This document shows, piece after piece, positions 34,515 through 46,000 of a stretch of 64,000 nucleotides of DNA (positions are counted from its first letter, which is position 1; every line of letters starts with the position of its first letter). The notes under the pieces are model-generated. The model did not search any database, was not told the DNA's origin, and saw nothing but the letters and a program-made list of their open reading frames with translations. The DNA is from Pristionchus mayeri (lineage: Eukaryota; Nematoda; Chromadorea; Rhabditida; Neodiplogasteridae), in NCBI GenBank assembly GCA_036245805.1, contig BTRK01000001.1, positions 39,134,995-39,198,994 on the forward strand. Reading direction: 5' to 3'. The translations under genes were made by a program, and so were the position numbers.

Positions 34515-35052
34515 AGACTCTACCTTACTACTGAAGCAGATGTAAAGGATATTCGAGTGATCTATACTAATACTTCTAGCGAAAATGAGGTCATTTATTC
34601 GATATGAATGTTTGTATTGAAATAAGAATTAATATATTGGAAAAAATTATCGTTATCGAGTTATGTAAATTCTGTAAATTACAAAAAAAATCAGATCGAA
34701 GACGAACAGTGGTGCATGGACGGTGTCGTGACTACTGAACACGTAGATGACAAATACTATTGCGATGTATTATGCAAGTTCCTAAAAGTGTTATTGTTTT
34801 TTTTGCAGGTGAAACCTCTTAAATTCAGAGATGATATCAATCCAAAAGAAATGAAATCAATTTTCAATATAATGAATTCCGGAGAGGTAATGATTTTTTT
34901 CAATAAATACTGTTTTATGTCATCTTTTCAGGAATATTATTTGAGCATTGAAATAGCCATTGATCTTCCGGCTGGGTCCGAGAAAGTTATATCTGACGTG
35001 TCGATGTCTCTCTTCTCCGGAAAGAGACGAACAGAAATAAGAAGATTGTATA
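34515..35052 (+). CDS. Candidate multi-exon gene, product unknown
   Basis: Candidate exons lie behind T-rich or AT-rich CAG acceptors: 34515-34589 (RLYLTTEADVKDIRVIYTNT), 34695-about 34797 (IEDEQWCMDGVVTTEHVDDK), 34809-34886 (VKPLKFRDDINPKEMKSIFN) and 34932-about 35052 (EYYLSIEIAIDLPAGSEKVI). The clearest intron is 34887-34931, 45 bp, GTAATG...TTTTCAG. A further 44-bp GTGAGA...TTTTCAG intron may lie at 34392-34435. A continuous frame runs 34716-35294 through the 45-bp intron. Donors for the other introns are weak (GTCATT, GTGTTA), and the third intron would be very short. The peptides have soluble-protein composition but match no family I know. The downstream end is about 200 bp before an inverted-repeat element. 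Confidence 0.35.
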
Positions 35053-35260
35053 ATTTTAAAACTTTATACTTAAAACAAAAATTTACCTTATACATGCATG
35101 TCAACTTAACTGCATGTCAATGTCATCGTAATATAAGTTTTTTTACTTTGACTGACATTTTGATTTTGACATTAATTGAGGGTCACTGTATCATCATGAA
35201 TAATGACATATTCATGGGTGTCACATTCATAATCATATTTAGCATTTTATATCAGGCCTC

Positions 35261-36271
35261 TCACGAGAGAATCGGGACAACAAGTTGCCATTGAAAATAC
35301 ACATATTTTATTTTTACAGTTTTTTTTAGTGTGGGATTGGGGCATAGAAGCTCTTCCCTTTTCTGTTTTGACCCCATCGCATCTTGCAGCTGCATCAGGC
35401 TGCTGCAAAGTTGACACGTGGGTCATTGGTTTTTGACGTGTTCACATGTGAAAGTGGTGTTCTTTGTCCGGCAAAGTGTTTCTATGATTACACGAACGAT
35501 TTTGGCAGATGGTGTTCTTTTCTCACTTTTACGACCGTTGCAGCAGGCACATGGTAGGCCAGTTTTTAATTTCCATCTGAATCACTACACTGATTTTTTG
35601 CGGCTCTCCGAACGTTTGTAGTGCTTGAAATTATGCACATATCAGATTTTTAGTGATTTTATCTCTGTGGTAGTGGCACATTTATATTACTCATAATACG
35701 CACATGCTTACCTTTCCGATGTAATAGCATGGCAAAAAAATGTTTCCACAGCTGGGGTTCGAACTAGCGTCATGGATATTTCAGTTCCACCAAGGGTGAA
35801 CCCTGCAGCCCGTTCAGAGGTTTTCGCCACTTTGGGAATGTACCAAGACCAAAGAGATAAAAACACCAAAAAATGTGGTATGTGCAGAATTGCAAACTCT
35901 ACAAACTGCAGTTCTACAGTTTGGAGTGTTTCAGTGTTTGTATCACTGTTTGAGAGGGAAATTAAAAACTGGTCTTCCATGTGCCTGCTGGAACGGTTGC
36001 AAAGGTGTGAAATGAACAACATCTGCCAAAATCGTTCGTGTAATCATAAAAACTTTGCCGAACAAAGATCACCACTTTCAAAACATAAATTACCAATGCC
36101 CCACGTCTCAACTTTGCAGCAGCCTGCTGCAGCTGCAGAGCATTCCAAAAATCTCAACGATTCCGTCTAGTCCAGTCAAGTATTATTTGAAACATTGAAA
36201 CAAGATTTCCGAAAATTCGAATATCGACTGAAAATGCCGATTTGTCCCGATTCTTTCGTGAGAGGCCTGAT
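35261..36271. mobile_element. Inverted-repeat (foldback-like) element, ~1.0 kb
   Basis: ATCAGGCCTCTCACGAGAGA at the left is mirrored at the right by TCTTTCGTGAGAGGCCTGAT. The arms continue as inverted copies over several hundred bases (GGCAGATG.TGTTC, CAGCAGGCACATGG, CCAGTTTTTAATTTCC), with a centre near 35765. GAGAGAATCGGGA just inside the tips resembles the end of the 22233-24257 element (GAGAGGAATCGGGA). The target duplication is unclear. Open frames in the arms mirror each other. Confidence 0.85.
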
Positions 36272-38524
36272 CTGGTTTATGGTAGGGATGGTCGAATGGA
36301 TACGGATAATCCATTTCGACGCACACGGATTTGGATAACCCATTTGGTTTGAACAATCCACATCGCAGCTCGTGTCTAGAGGCGTTAACCGAGTAACCGA
36401 AACACGGTTCGCACCGAAACACGGTTAGCTTAGTGGATTACCAATTAACCGTACCGATCTGCCTTCCCTAGTTTATGGGCATACATATTTATGGGTGACA
36501 TATCTATGGGTGGTATTTGTCTTTTTTTTCAATTTTTTCATAACGGTTTCAAGACAGTAATAGCTTCCAATTACACAGTAATACTCGAAAAAAACAGCAA
36601 TGGTCAACGTTTAGAAAAAAAAATTTAAAATACAATTAATTTTAAAAAAAACAATTAATAATACCTCCTAATCAATTTTTAAATAATTATAGATCCACTC
36701 CAAAATGTTATTTTTAAATTTTATGCGCATTTTGAGAACGTCACCGCTCTTTAAAAAAAACATTCGAAAAACATAAAAACACATTTTATTTTTTTTCGAA
36801 ATACTCCATGAATTCACTTGGATATTCTCCAATCATACTGTGCAATCATAAGTACCAGAAGAATCAACATTAACATTTCAGTGATCTTCGTCTACCTGTA
36901 GATACATCTGGACACTACTTGCTCACTTTCAAAAATGGAAACTGGTATTCAATGGTCATAAGCGATCAAACCTTGGACCATTGGAACACGCCAAACCAAA
37001 TTCCAAACTGGATGATTGAAGCTGAAACTCTCCATGTAAATCTCACCATGATTCATGGTGTTAATTTGGAGTAGCATATCGATAAAATACTTACATCTAC
37101 AAATACATAATACAAATTCATCTTTATCTTCTTCATTCCATCTCCGCAATGATCGGTCCATCTGAATATGTTCTATATTTCCCTTTGTCAGCAATAATCT
37201 TGCACAAAAAATCTGGCCTCTTGTGCGCTGGGTTTGGGAATTGATGGTGATAATCGTGTGATTTGAATAAATACTTTCACTTCATGCCATTTACATTCAA
37301 TGCTTCCAACCATATACACACATTTTTATCTTCACATCTTTATCAATCTCCTTCCATGTCTTCATGTCCTCTATTTCATTTATATCTAAATCTTCCATCC
37401 ATCGATTGGCCGATCGATCGATTATTCCTATGTTCCTAAAAGCGGCAGACTGAGAGCGACATCTTTTTTATGCGATCCCACACCACCATAATAATCTTTG
37501 AACTTCTTTCTCTTCTAGTAGTCAGATTGAGAGCGGAAACAGTGGTAGTCGCATGGCGATTGATCATGATCAGATAAATACGTTATGTGGGGAAGCCTTT
37601 CGATATTCCTTTTGCTTATTATTGTTTGCGACATCGCGCTGTGAAATGACACATGCCTTATCATCAAACCTCTGGGAGGGGAGATGGAGGATGAGGGAAT
37701 TGATCGCTTCCGACCTGAGTTATTTTATGTTAGCTTCCATTGAAATGACATGAGGAGACGTAACCATAATAGCCGTTGGGTATCGCCAACAGTAATGTTT
37801 TGAAGATGGCACCGTCGCTTCGCGATCTTTTGAACGTTTCGTCTTAAACCGACGAAGTATGGGAAATGAGATATTTCAATTATCTGACTATTAGTGATAA
37901 TTCAATTATCTGGCCAGATTCTGACGACGAGAAATTCAATCTGATGAACTTTTCCCTGCATGTGTATTTCCGCCTTATGTTTTCATATTTTCTTGATTGT
38001 TTGACATCGACCGGTCGAGAAGAAGAGTCAGAATTACTGTGAAGCATTCACGTACAATGATACCATCGAAACCATACTGGTTCGCCCCATGATCTGAGTA
38101 GATGAAGCCCTTCTGTACCCAATGTGAGACCGTTAGGTACAGAAAATAGAGATAGGACCTATATGTCAATGTGAAGAAGATGCGGTAAAGAACGACCTAC
38201 TGGGATAACAACCCCCCCCCCCCCCCCCGCTTCTTTATCATGATGTTCAGATCATGATGTTCGAGTGTTTTCTATAGCTGAGATGAAATTCGTCAACTGC
38301 CCCCGATTGAACTGCTGACGTTGTTGTTGTTGATTTTGGGATGAGGAATCCAAGCTAAGGGGGGCGGACATTTCGGCAACGGAGCGCCCTTCGCTGGAGA
38401 TTCGACGTAGCTCCTTGGGAGTGGTGTCATTGTAATCAGTATGTGCTACCCTACATTTGAATATGTAATTCTTGTTACCAGACGAACTTGAGTTTCACTC
38501 CATATCTATCTAATTGTAAGTATA
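36272..38524. other. Unassigned sequence
   Basis: AT-rich sequence with short iterations, for example CCGAAACACGGTT twice near 36395-36425 and homopolymer runs around 36600-36800. No gene, RNA or element boundary is recognised. Open frames here are under 85 codons and carry no known motif. Confidence 0.4.
38212..38228. repeat. Poly-C tract of 17
   Basis: An uninterrupted run of C in otherwise AT-rich DNA. The exact length is prone to sequencing error. Confidence 0.9.
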
Positions 38525-38718
38525 GGGTTCATGGACCAAAATTAAGAATTTGAGTGAAAAATCAGTGCTAGATAAACATCAAATATCGTAATAGATTCAC
38601 ATTCCAGTGTTCCAATAATTACTGTAACCGGGTAACTTGGATATCGATTGATTACGATATTTGGAGTTTGTCTAACACTGATTGTCCACTCAAATTCTCA
38701 ATTTTGGACCATGAACCC
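38525..38718. mobile_element. Small MITE-like inverted repeat, 194 bp
   Basis: GGGTTCATGGACCAAAATT at the left pairs with AATTTTGGACCATGAACCC at the right, and the inner GAATTTGAGTG pairs with CACTCAAATTC. Inner segments such as AAATATCGTAAT and ATTACGATATTT also pair. No clear target duplication is seen. Confidence 0.82.
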
Positions 38719-38902
38719 CTTTGTTTGTTTTATGTGTTGCTTAATTTGAGAATGATAATGATCCGATGCTATAAATTGACATGCAAAACAAGACGACAAT
38801 TGCTTCAAAATGATGAAATTTTAACGAAATGACTCTCGACAAGAGGAACTCAAACCTATTCGTATCGTATCTACGCATCAGATCTTCGCGTCATTGATGC
38901 GA

Positions 38903-39143
38903 CTCTGGTATTTTTTTCCCAGTGGGATCCCAGCTCTTCCCACTGGTTTCCTACCTCACTGCCCACTGGGAGATACATCAAAGATGCCGATAGGAAACCA
39001 GTGGGAAATATACTAGGGGACTACTGGGAAGACGGCTTTCCCAGTGGGATCCCACTCTTTTTCCCAGTGGTTTCCTATCGGCATCTTTCATCTTTTCCCA
39101 GTGGGCAGTGAGGTAGGAAACTAGTGGGATAAAAATACCAGAG
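38903..39143. mobile_element. CCCAGTGG-family MITE, 241 bp
   Basis: CTCTGGTATTTTT and AAAAATACCAGAG are exact inverted ends. Inside are two nested inverted modules, CCCAGTGGGATCCCA-type and GTTTCCTACCTCACTGCCCA-type, so the element folds into a branched structure. Related ends occur at 8041-8092, and related motifs at 32104-32215. Confidence 0.85.
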
Positions 39144-39183
39144 GAGTTGCACTACTTTAGCTTCGATAACGATCTCAGAAATA

Positions 39184-40060
39184 TTATGTTGTCCGGAAAG
39201 TCTTTGTCACTTTTTCAAAACCTAATTTCTTTAAGGATACATTATCACGAGTTCAATGATACTAACCACCATTATTACCAATATGTGTCCAATGTTCCTT
39301 CAACTTATGGATCCCCTCCCTTTAGAACCCAATTGGGCGCGAAGCAAATTATCGATTGATTGCAGCATCGAGACTTTCACGGAAATTGAAGGCCATAGCT
39401 CTAAGGGAATGCGTCAGGTCTGCGAAAAGCCAGTATTCCTGTGGGGCCAAGTCAGTAGAATTCGGGGGATGGGGGCAGAACCAACCATCCATACCCAGTC
39501 ACTTATTGCTTGATTTGTTTAGCGACATGAACATGGGCGGTTTCGTGCTGATAGTAACCTTTCATCTCATTCAGGATTGAATCATCGATTCATTTCTTCA
39601 GATTCTGTAGTTGTGCGACGGTCTTGGCCCCAGTATTTAGTATGCCCTTGGTGAGCAGCTCCGATTAGATCACGCCATCCCCTCTCCATCAAACTAATAT
39701 CATGATTTTTAGGGGCGTAGCTCATATTTGGAGACATCCTATGGGGTCTCTCCTTCTCCAACCGAACGGGCTCCCCTACGGTTGTTATCGTAGAGGGTCT
39801 ATCTATCATCCCCGGTTATGAGCCGGTCAAGCCATCGATCCCCACTGTAGAGAGTGAGGAGGGTTTTGGAATGATCGATTCCTCGTCCAATGTTGGATTG
39901 GGTCAGGTCATGAGGTATGAATCGACCGATAAGTTTCCTCATTCCAAGGGTTATCAAGCCTTCCTCTACTGTGGTATGTTGGGCTCGAAGTGTATTGGCT
40001 GTTTTAAGGACAGATTGAAATGGGTCCGTTTCCACAACTTTCTTGACCATACAATTTTTG
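39184..40060 (-). pseudogene. mariner relic, 5' end missing
   Basis: The plus-strand left edge TTATGTTGTCCGGAAAGTCT resembles the mariner end at 10959 (TTAGGTTGAACAGAAAGTCT) and follows a TA. The minus strand carries transposase pieces: LLTLYSGDRWLDRLITGDD (first Asp region), YYQHETAHVHVAKQIK (second Asp position reads Glu) and LAPQEYWLFADL (third Asp position reads Glu, in broken frames). The N-terminal DNA-binding part and the other end are absent, so it is a truncated dead copy of the group represented at 10959-12232. The 28-bp array begins about 180 bp beyond it. Confidence 0.85.
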
Positions 40061-43000
40061 TGCTATTTTTTCCTATTTGATCATTTGTATTTTGTTTTTG
40101 TTTTGCTTACGTTTATTCATACTTCCAATGATTCACATGACGAATGTGCGATGTATTACTTCAAAAATATACCCAATATTTTGCATCTCGTTTGCATGAT
40201 AGCTCACATAACACTTGAAACGACAATACAAATCACATAAGAATATACCCAAAATTAAGGTGGTGTGAGAATATACCCAAAATTAAGGTGGTGTGAGAAT
40301 ATACCCAAAATTAAGGTAGTGTGAGAATATACCCAAAATTAAGGTGGTGTGAGAATATACCCAAAATTAAGGTGGTGTGCGAATATACCCAAAATTAAGG
40401 TTGTGTGAGAATATACCCAAAATTAAGGTGGTGTGCGAATATACCCAAAATTAAGGTTGTGTGAGAATATACCCAAAATTAAGGTGGTGTGAGAATATAC
40501 CCAAAATTAAGGTGGTGAGCGAATATACCCAAAATTAAGGTTGTGTGAGAATATACCCAAAATTAAGCTGGCGAGAGAATATACCCAAAATTAAGCTGGC
40601 GAGAGAATATACCCAAAATTAAGGTGGTGTGAGAATATACCCAAAATTAAGGTGGTGTGAGAATATACCCAAAATTAAGGTTGTGTGAGAATATACCCAA
40701 AATTAAGGTGGTGTGCGAATATACCCAAAATTAAGGTTGTGTGAGAATATACCCAAAATTAAGGTGGTGTGAGAATATACCCAAAATTAAGGTGGTGAGC
40801 GAATATACCCAAAATTAAGGTTGTGTGAGAATATACCCAAAATTAACGTGGTGTGAGAATATACCCAAAATTAACGTGGTGTGAGAATATACCCAAAATT
40901 AAGGTTGTGTGAGAATATACCCAAAATTAAGGTGTTTTGAGAATATACCCAAAATTAAGGTGTTTTGAGAATATACCCAAAATTAAGGTGGTGTGAGAAT
41001 ATACCCAAAATTAAGGTGGTGTGAGAATATACCCAAAATTAAGGTGGTGTGAGAATATACCCAAAATTAAGGTGGTGTGAGAATATACCCAAAATTAAGG
41101 TGGTGTGAGAATATACCCAAAATTAAGGTGGTGTGAGAATATACCCAAAATTAAGGTGGTGTGAGAATATACCCAAAATTAAGGTGGTGTGAGAATATAC
41201 CCAAAATTAAGGTGGTGTGAGAATATACCCAAAATTAAGGTGGTGTGAGAATATACCCAAAATTAAGGTGGTGTGAGAATATACCCAAAATTAAGGTGGT
41301 GTGAGAATATACCCAAAATTAAGGTGGTGTGAGAATATACCCAAAATTAAGCTGGCGAGAGAATATACCCAAAATTAAGCTGGCGAGAGAATATACCCAA
41401 AATTAAGGTGGCGAGAGAATATACCCAAAATTAAGGTGGTGTGAGAATATACCCAAAATTCAGGTGGTGTGAGAATATACCCAAAATTCAGGTGGTGTGA
41501 GAATATACCCAAAATTAAGGTGGTGTGAGAATATACCCAAAATTAAGGTGGTGTGAGAATATACCCAAAATTAAGGTGGTGTGAGAATATACCCAAAATT
41601 AAGGTGGTGTGAGAATATACCCAAAATTAAGGTGGTGTGAGAATATACCCAAAATTAAGGTGGTGTGAGAATATACCCAAAATTAAGGTGGTGTGAGAAT
41701 ATACCCAAAATTCAGGTGGTGTGAGAATATACCCAAAATTAAGGTGGTGTGAGAATATACCCAAAATTAAGGTGGTGTGAGAATATACCCAAAATTAAGG
41801 TGGTGTGAGAATATACCCAAAATTAAGGTGGTGTGAGAATATACCCAAAATTAAGGTGGTGTGCGAATATACCCAAAATTAAGGTTGTGTGAGAATATAC
41901 CCAAAATTAAGGTGGTGTGCGAATATACCCAAAATTAAGGTGGTGTGAGAATATACCCAAAATTCAGGTGGTGTGAGAATATACCCAAAATTAAGGTGGT
42001 GTGAGAATATACCCAAAATTAAGGTGGTGTGAGAATATACCCAAAATTAAGGTGGTGTGAGAATATACCCAAAATTAAGGTGGTGTGAGAATATACCCAA
42101 AATTAAGGTGGTGTGAGAATATACCCAAAATTAAGGTGGTGTGAGAATATACCCAAAATTCAGGTGGTGTGAGAATATACCCAAAATTAAGGTGGTGTGA
42201 GAATATACCCAAAATTAAGGTGGTGTGAGAATATACCCAAAATTAAGGTGGTGTGAGAATATACCCAAAATTAAGGTGGTGTGAGAATATACCCAAAATT
42301 AAGGTGGTGTGCGAATATACCCAAAATTAAGGTTGTGTGAGAATATACCCAAAATTAAGGTGGTGTGCGAATATACCCAAAATTTAGGTGGTGTGAGAAT
42401 ATACCCAAAATTAAGGTGGTGTGAGAATATACCCAAAATTCAGGTGGTGTGAGAATATACCCAAAATTAAGGTGGTGTGAGAATATACCCAAAATTAAGG
42501 TGGTGTGAGAATATACCCAAAATTAAGGTGGTGTGCGAATATACCCAAAATTAAGGTGGTGTGCGAATATACCCAAAATTAAGGTGGTGTGCGAATATAC
42601 CCAAAATTAAGGTTGTGTGAGAATATACCCAAAATTAAGGTGGTGTGAGAATATACCCAAAATTCAGGTGGTGTGAGAATATACCCAAAATTAAGGTTGT
42701 GTGAGAATATACCCAAAATTAAGGTGGTGTGAGAATATACCCAAAATTCAGGTGGTGTGAGAATATACCCAAAATTCAGGTGGTGTGAGAATATACCCAA
42801 AATTAAGGTGTTTTGAGAATATACCCAAAATTAAGGTGGTGTGAGAATATACCCAAAATTAAGGTGGTGTGAGGTAATACCCAAAATTAAGTTGGAGAGA
42901 GGTGATACCCAAAATTAAGGTGGTGTGAGAATATACCCAAAATTAAGGTGGTGTGCGAATATACCCAAAATTAAGGTTGTGTGAGAATATACCCAAAATT

Positions 43001-46000
43001 AAGGTGGTGTGAGAATATACCCAAAATTAAGGTGGTGTGAGAATATACCCAAAATTAAGGTTGTGTGAGAATATACCCAAAATTAAGGTGTTTTGAGAAT
43101 ATACCCAAAATTAAGGTGTTTTGAGAATATACCCAAAATTAAGGTGGTGTGAGAATATACCCAAAATTAAGGTGGTGTGAGGTAATACCCAAAATTAAGT
43201 TGGAGAGAGGTGATACCCAAAATTAAGCTGGCGAGAGAATATACCCAAAATTAAGGTGTTTTGAGAATATACCCAAAATTAAGGTGGTGTGAGAATATAC
43301 CCAAAATTAAGGTGGTGTGAGGTAATACCCAAAATTAAGATGGAGAGAGGTGATACCCAAAATTAAGCTGGCGAGAGAATATACCCAAAATTAAGGTGGT
43401 TTGAGAATATACCCAAAATTAAGCTGGCGAGAGAATATACCCAAAATTAAGGTGGTGTGAGAATATACCCAAAATTAAGGTGGTGTGAGAATATACCCAA
43501 AATTAAGCTGGCGAGAGAATATACCCAAAATTAAGGTGGTGTGAGAATATACCCAAAATTAAGGTGGTGTGAGAATATACCCAAAATTAAGGTGGTGTGA
43601 GAATATACCCAAAATTAAGGTGGTGTGAGAATATACCCAAAATTCAGGTGGTGTGAGAATATACCCAAAATTAAGGTGGTGTGAGAATATACCCAAAATT
43701 AAGGTGGTGTGAGAATATACCCAAAATTCAGGTGGTGTGAGAATATACCCAAAATTAAGGTGGTGTGAGAATATACCCAAAATTAAGGTGGTGTGAGAAT
43801 ATACCCAAAATTAAGGTGGTGTGAGAATATACCCAAAATTAAGGTGGTGTGCGAATATACCCAAAATTAAGGTGGTGTGAGAATATACCCAAAATTAAGG
43901 TGGTGTGAGAATATACCCAAAATTAAGGTTGTGTGAGAATATACCCAAAATTAAGGTGGTGTGAGGTAATACCCAAAATTAAGTTGGAGAGAGGTGATAC
44001 CCAAAATTAAGGTGGTGTGAGAATATACCCAAAATTAAGGTTGTGTGAGAATATACCCAAAATTAAGGTGGTGTGCGAATATACCCAAAATTAAGGTGGT
44101 GTGCGAATATACCCAAAATTAAAGTGGTGTGCGAATATACCCAAAATTAAGGTGGTGTGCGAATATACCCAAAATTAAGGTTGTGTGAGAATATACCCAA
44201 AATTAAGGTGGTGTGAGAATATACCCAAAATTAAGGTGGTGTGAGAATATACCCAAAATTAAGGTGTTTTGAGAATATACCCAAAATTAAGGTGGTGTGA
44301 GAATATACCCAAAATTAAGGTGGTGTGAGGTAATACCCAAAATTAAGTTGGAGAGAGGTGATACCCAAAATTAAGGTGGTGTGAGAATATACCCAAAATT
44401 AAGGTGGTGTGCGAATATACCCAAAATTAAGGTTGTGTGAGAATATACCCAAAATTAAGGTGGTGTGAGAATATACCCAAAATTAAGGTGGTGTGAGAAT
44501 ATACCCAAAATTAAGGTTGTGTGAGAATATACCCAAAATTAAGGTGTTTTGAGAATATACCCAAAATTAAGGTGTTTTGAGAATATACCCAAAATTAAGG
44601 TGGTGTGAGAATATACCCAAAATTAAGGTGGTGTGAGGTAATACCCAAAATTAAGTTGGAGAGAGGTGATACCCAAAATTAAGCTGGCGAGAGAATATAC
44701 CCAAAATTAAGGTGTTTTGAGAATATACCCAAAATTAAGGTGGTGTGAGAATATACCCAAAATTAAGGTGGTGTGAGGTAATACCCAAAATTAAGATGGA
44801 GAGAGGTGATACCCAAAATTAAGCTGGCGAGAGAATATACCCAAAATTAAGGTGGTTTGAGAATATACCCAAAATTAAGGTGGTGTGAGAATATACCCAA
44901 AATTAAGCTGGCGAGAGAATATACCCAAAATTAAGGTGGTGTGAGAATATACCCAAAATTAAGGTGGTGTGAGAATATACCCAAAATTAAGCTGGCGAGA
45001 GAATATACCCAAAATTAAGGTGGTGTGAGAATATACCCAAAATTAAGGTGGTGTGAGAATATACCCAAAATTAAGGTGGTGTGAGAATATACCCAAAATT
45101 AAGCTGGCGAGAGAATATACCCAAAATTAAGGAGGTGTGAGAATATACCCAAAATTAAGGTGGTGTGAGAATATACCCAAAATTAAGGTGGTGTGAGAAT
45201 ATACCCAAAATTCAGGTGGTGTGAGAATATACCCAAAATTAAGGTGGTGTGAGAATATACCCAAAATTAAGGTGGTGTGAGAATATACCCAAAATTAAGG
45301 TGGTGTGAGAATATACCCAAAATTAAGGTGGTGTGAGAATATACCCAAAATTAAGGTGGTGTGAGAATATACCCAAAATTAAGGTGGTGTGAGAATATAC
45401 CCAAAATTAAGGTGGTGTGAGAATATACCCAAAATTCAGGTGGTGTGAGAATATACCCAAAATTAAGGTGGTGTGAGAATATACCCAAAATTAAGGTGGT
45501 GTGAGAATATACCCAAAATTAAGGTGGTGTGAGAATATACCCAAAATTAAGGTGGTGTGAGAATATACCCAAAATTAAGCTGGCGAGAGAATATACCCAA
45601 AATTAAGGTGGTGTGAGAATATACCCAAAATTAAGGTGGTGTGAGAATATACCCAAAATTAAGCTGGCGAGAGAATATACCCAAAATTAAGGTGGTGTGA
45701 GAATATACCCAAAATTAAGGTGTTTTGAGAATATACCCAAAATTAAGGTGGTGTGAGAATATACCCAAAATTAAGGTGGTGTGAGAATATACCCAAAATT
45801 AAGGTGGTGTGAGAATATACCCAAAATTAAGGTGGTGTGAGAATATACCCAAAATTAAGGTGGTGTGAGAATATACCCAAAATTCAGGTGGTGTGAGAAT
45901 ATACCCAAAATTAAGGTGGTGTGAGAATATACCCAAAATTAAGGTGGTGTGAGAATATACCCAAAATTAAGGTGGTGTGAGAATATACCCAAAATTAAGG

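Noticed and set aside
35750..35790. tRNA B box GGTTCGAAC in the centre of the 35261-36271 element
   Set aside because: No A box, acceptor stem or anticodon arm at the right spacing on either strand.
35256..36285. TTAT target duplication for the 35261-36271 element
   Set aside because: TTTAT occurs near both ends, but on the right it stands several bases outside the inverted end, so the match may be chance.
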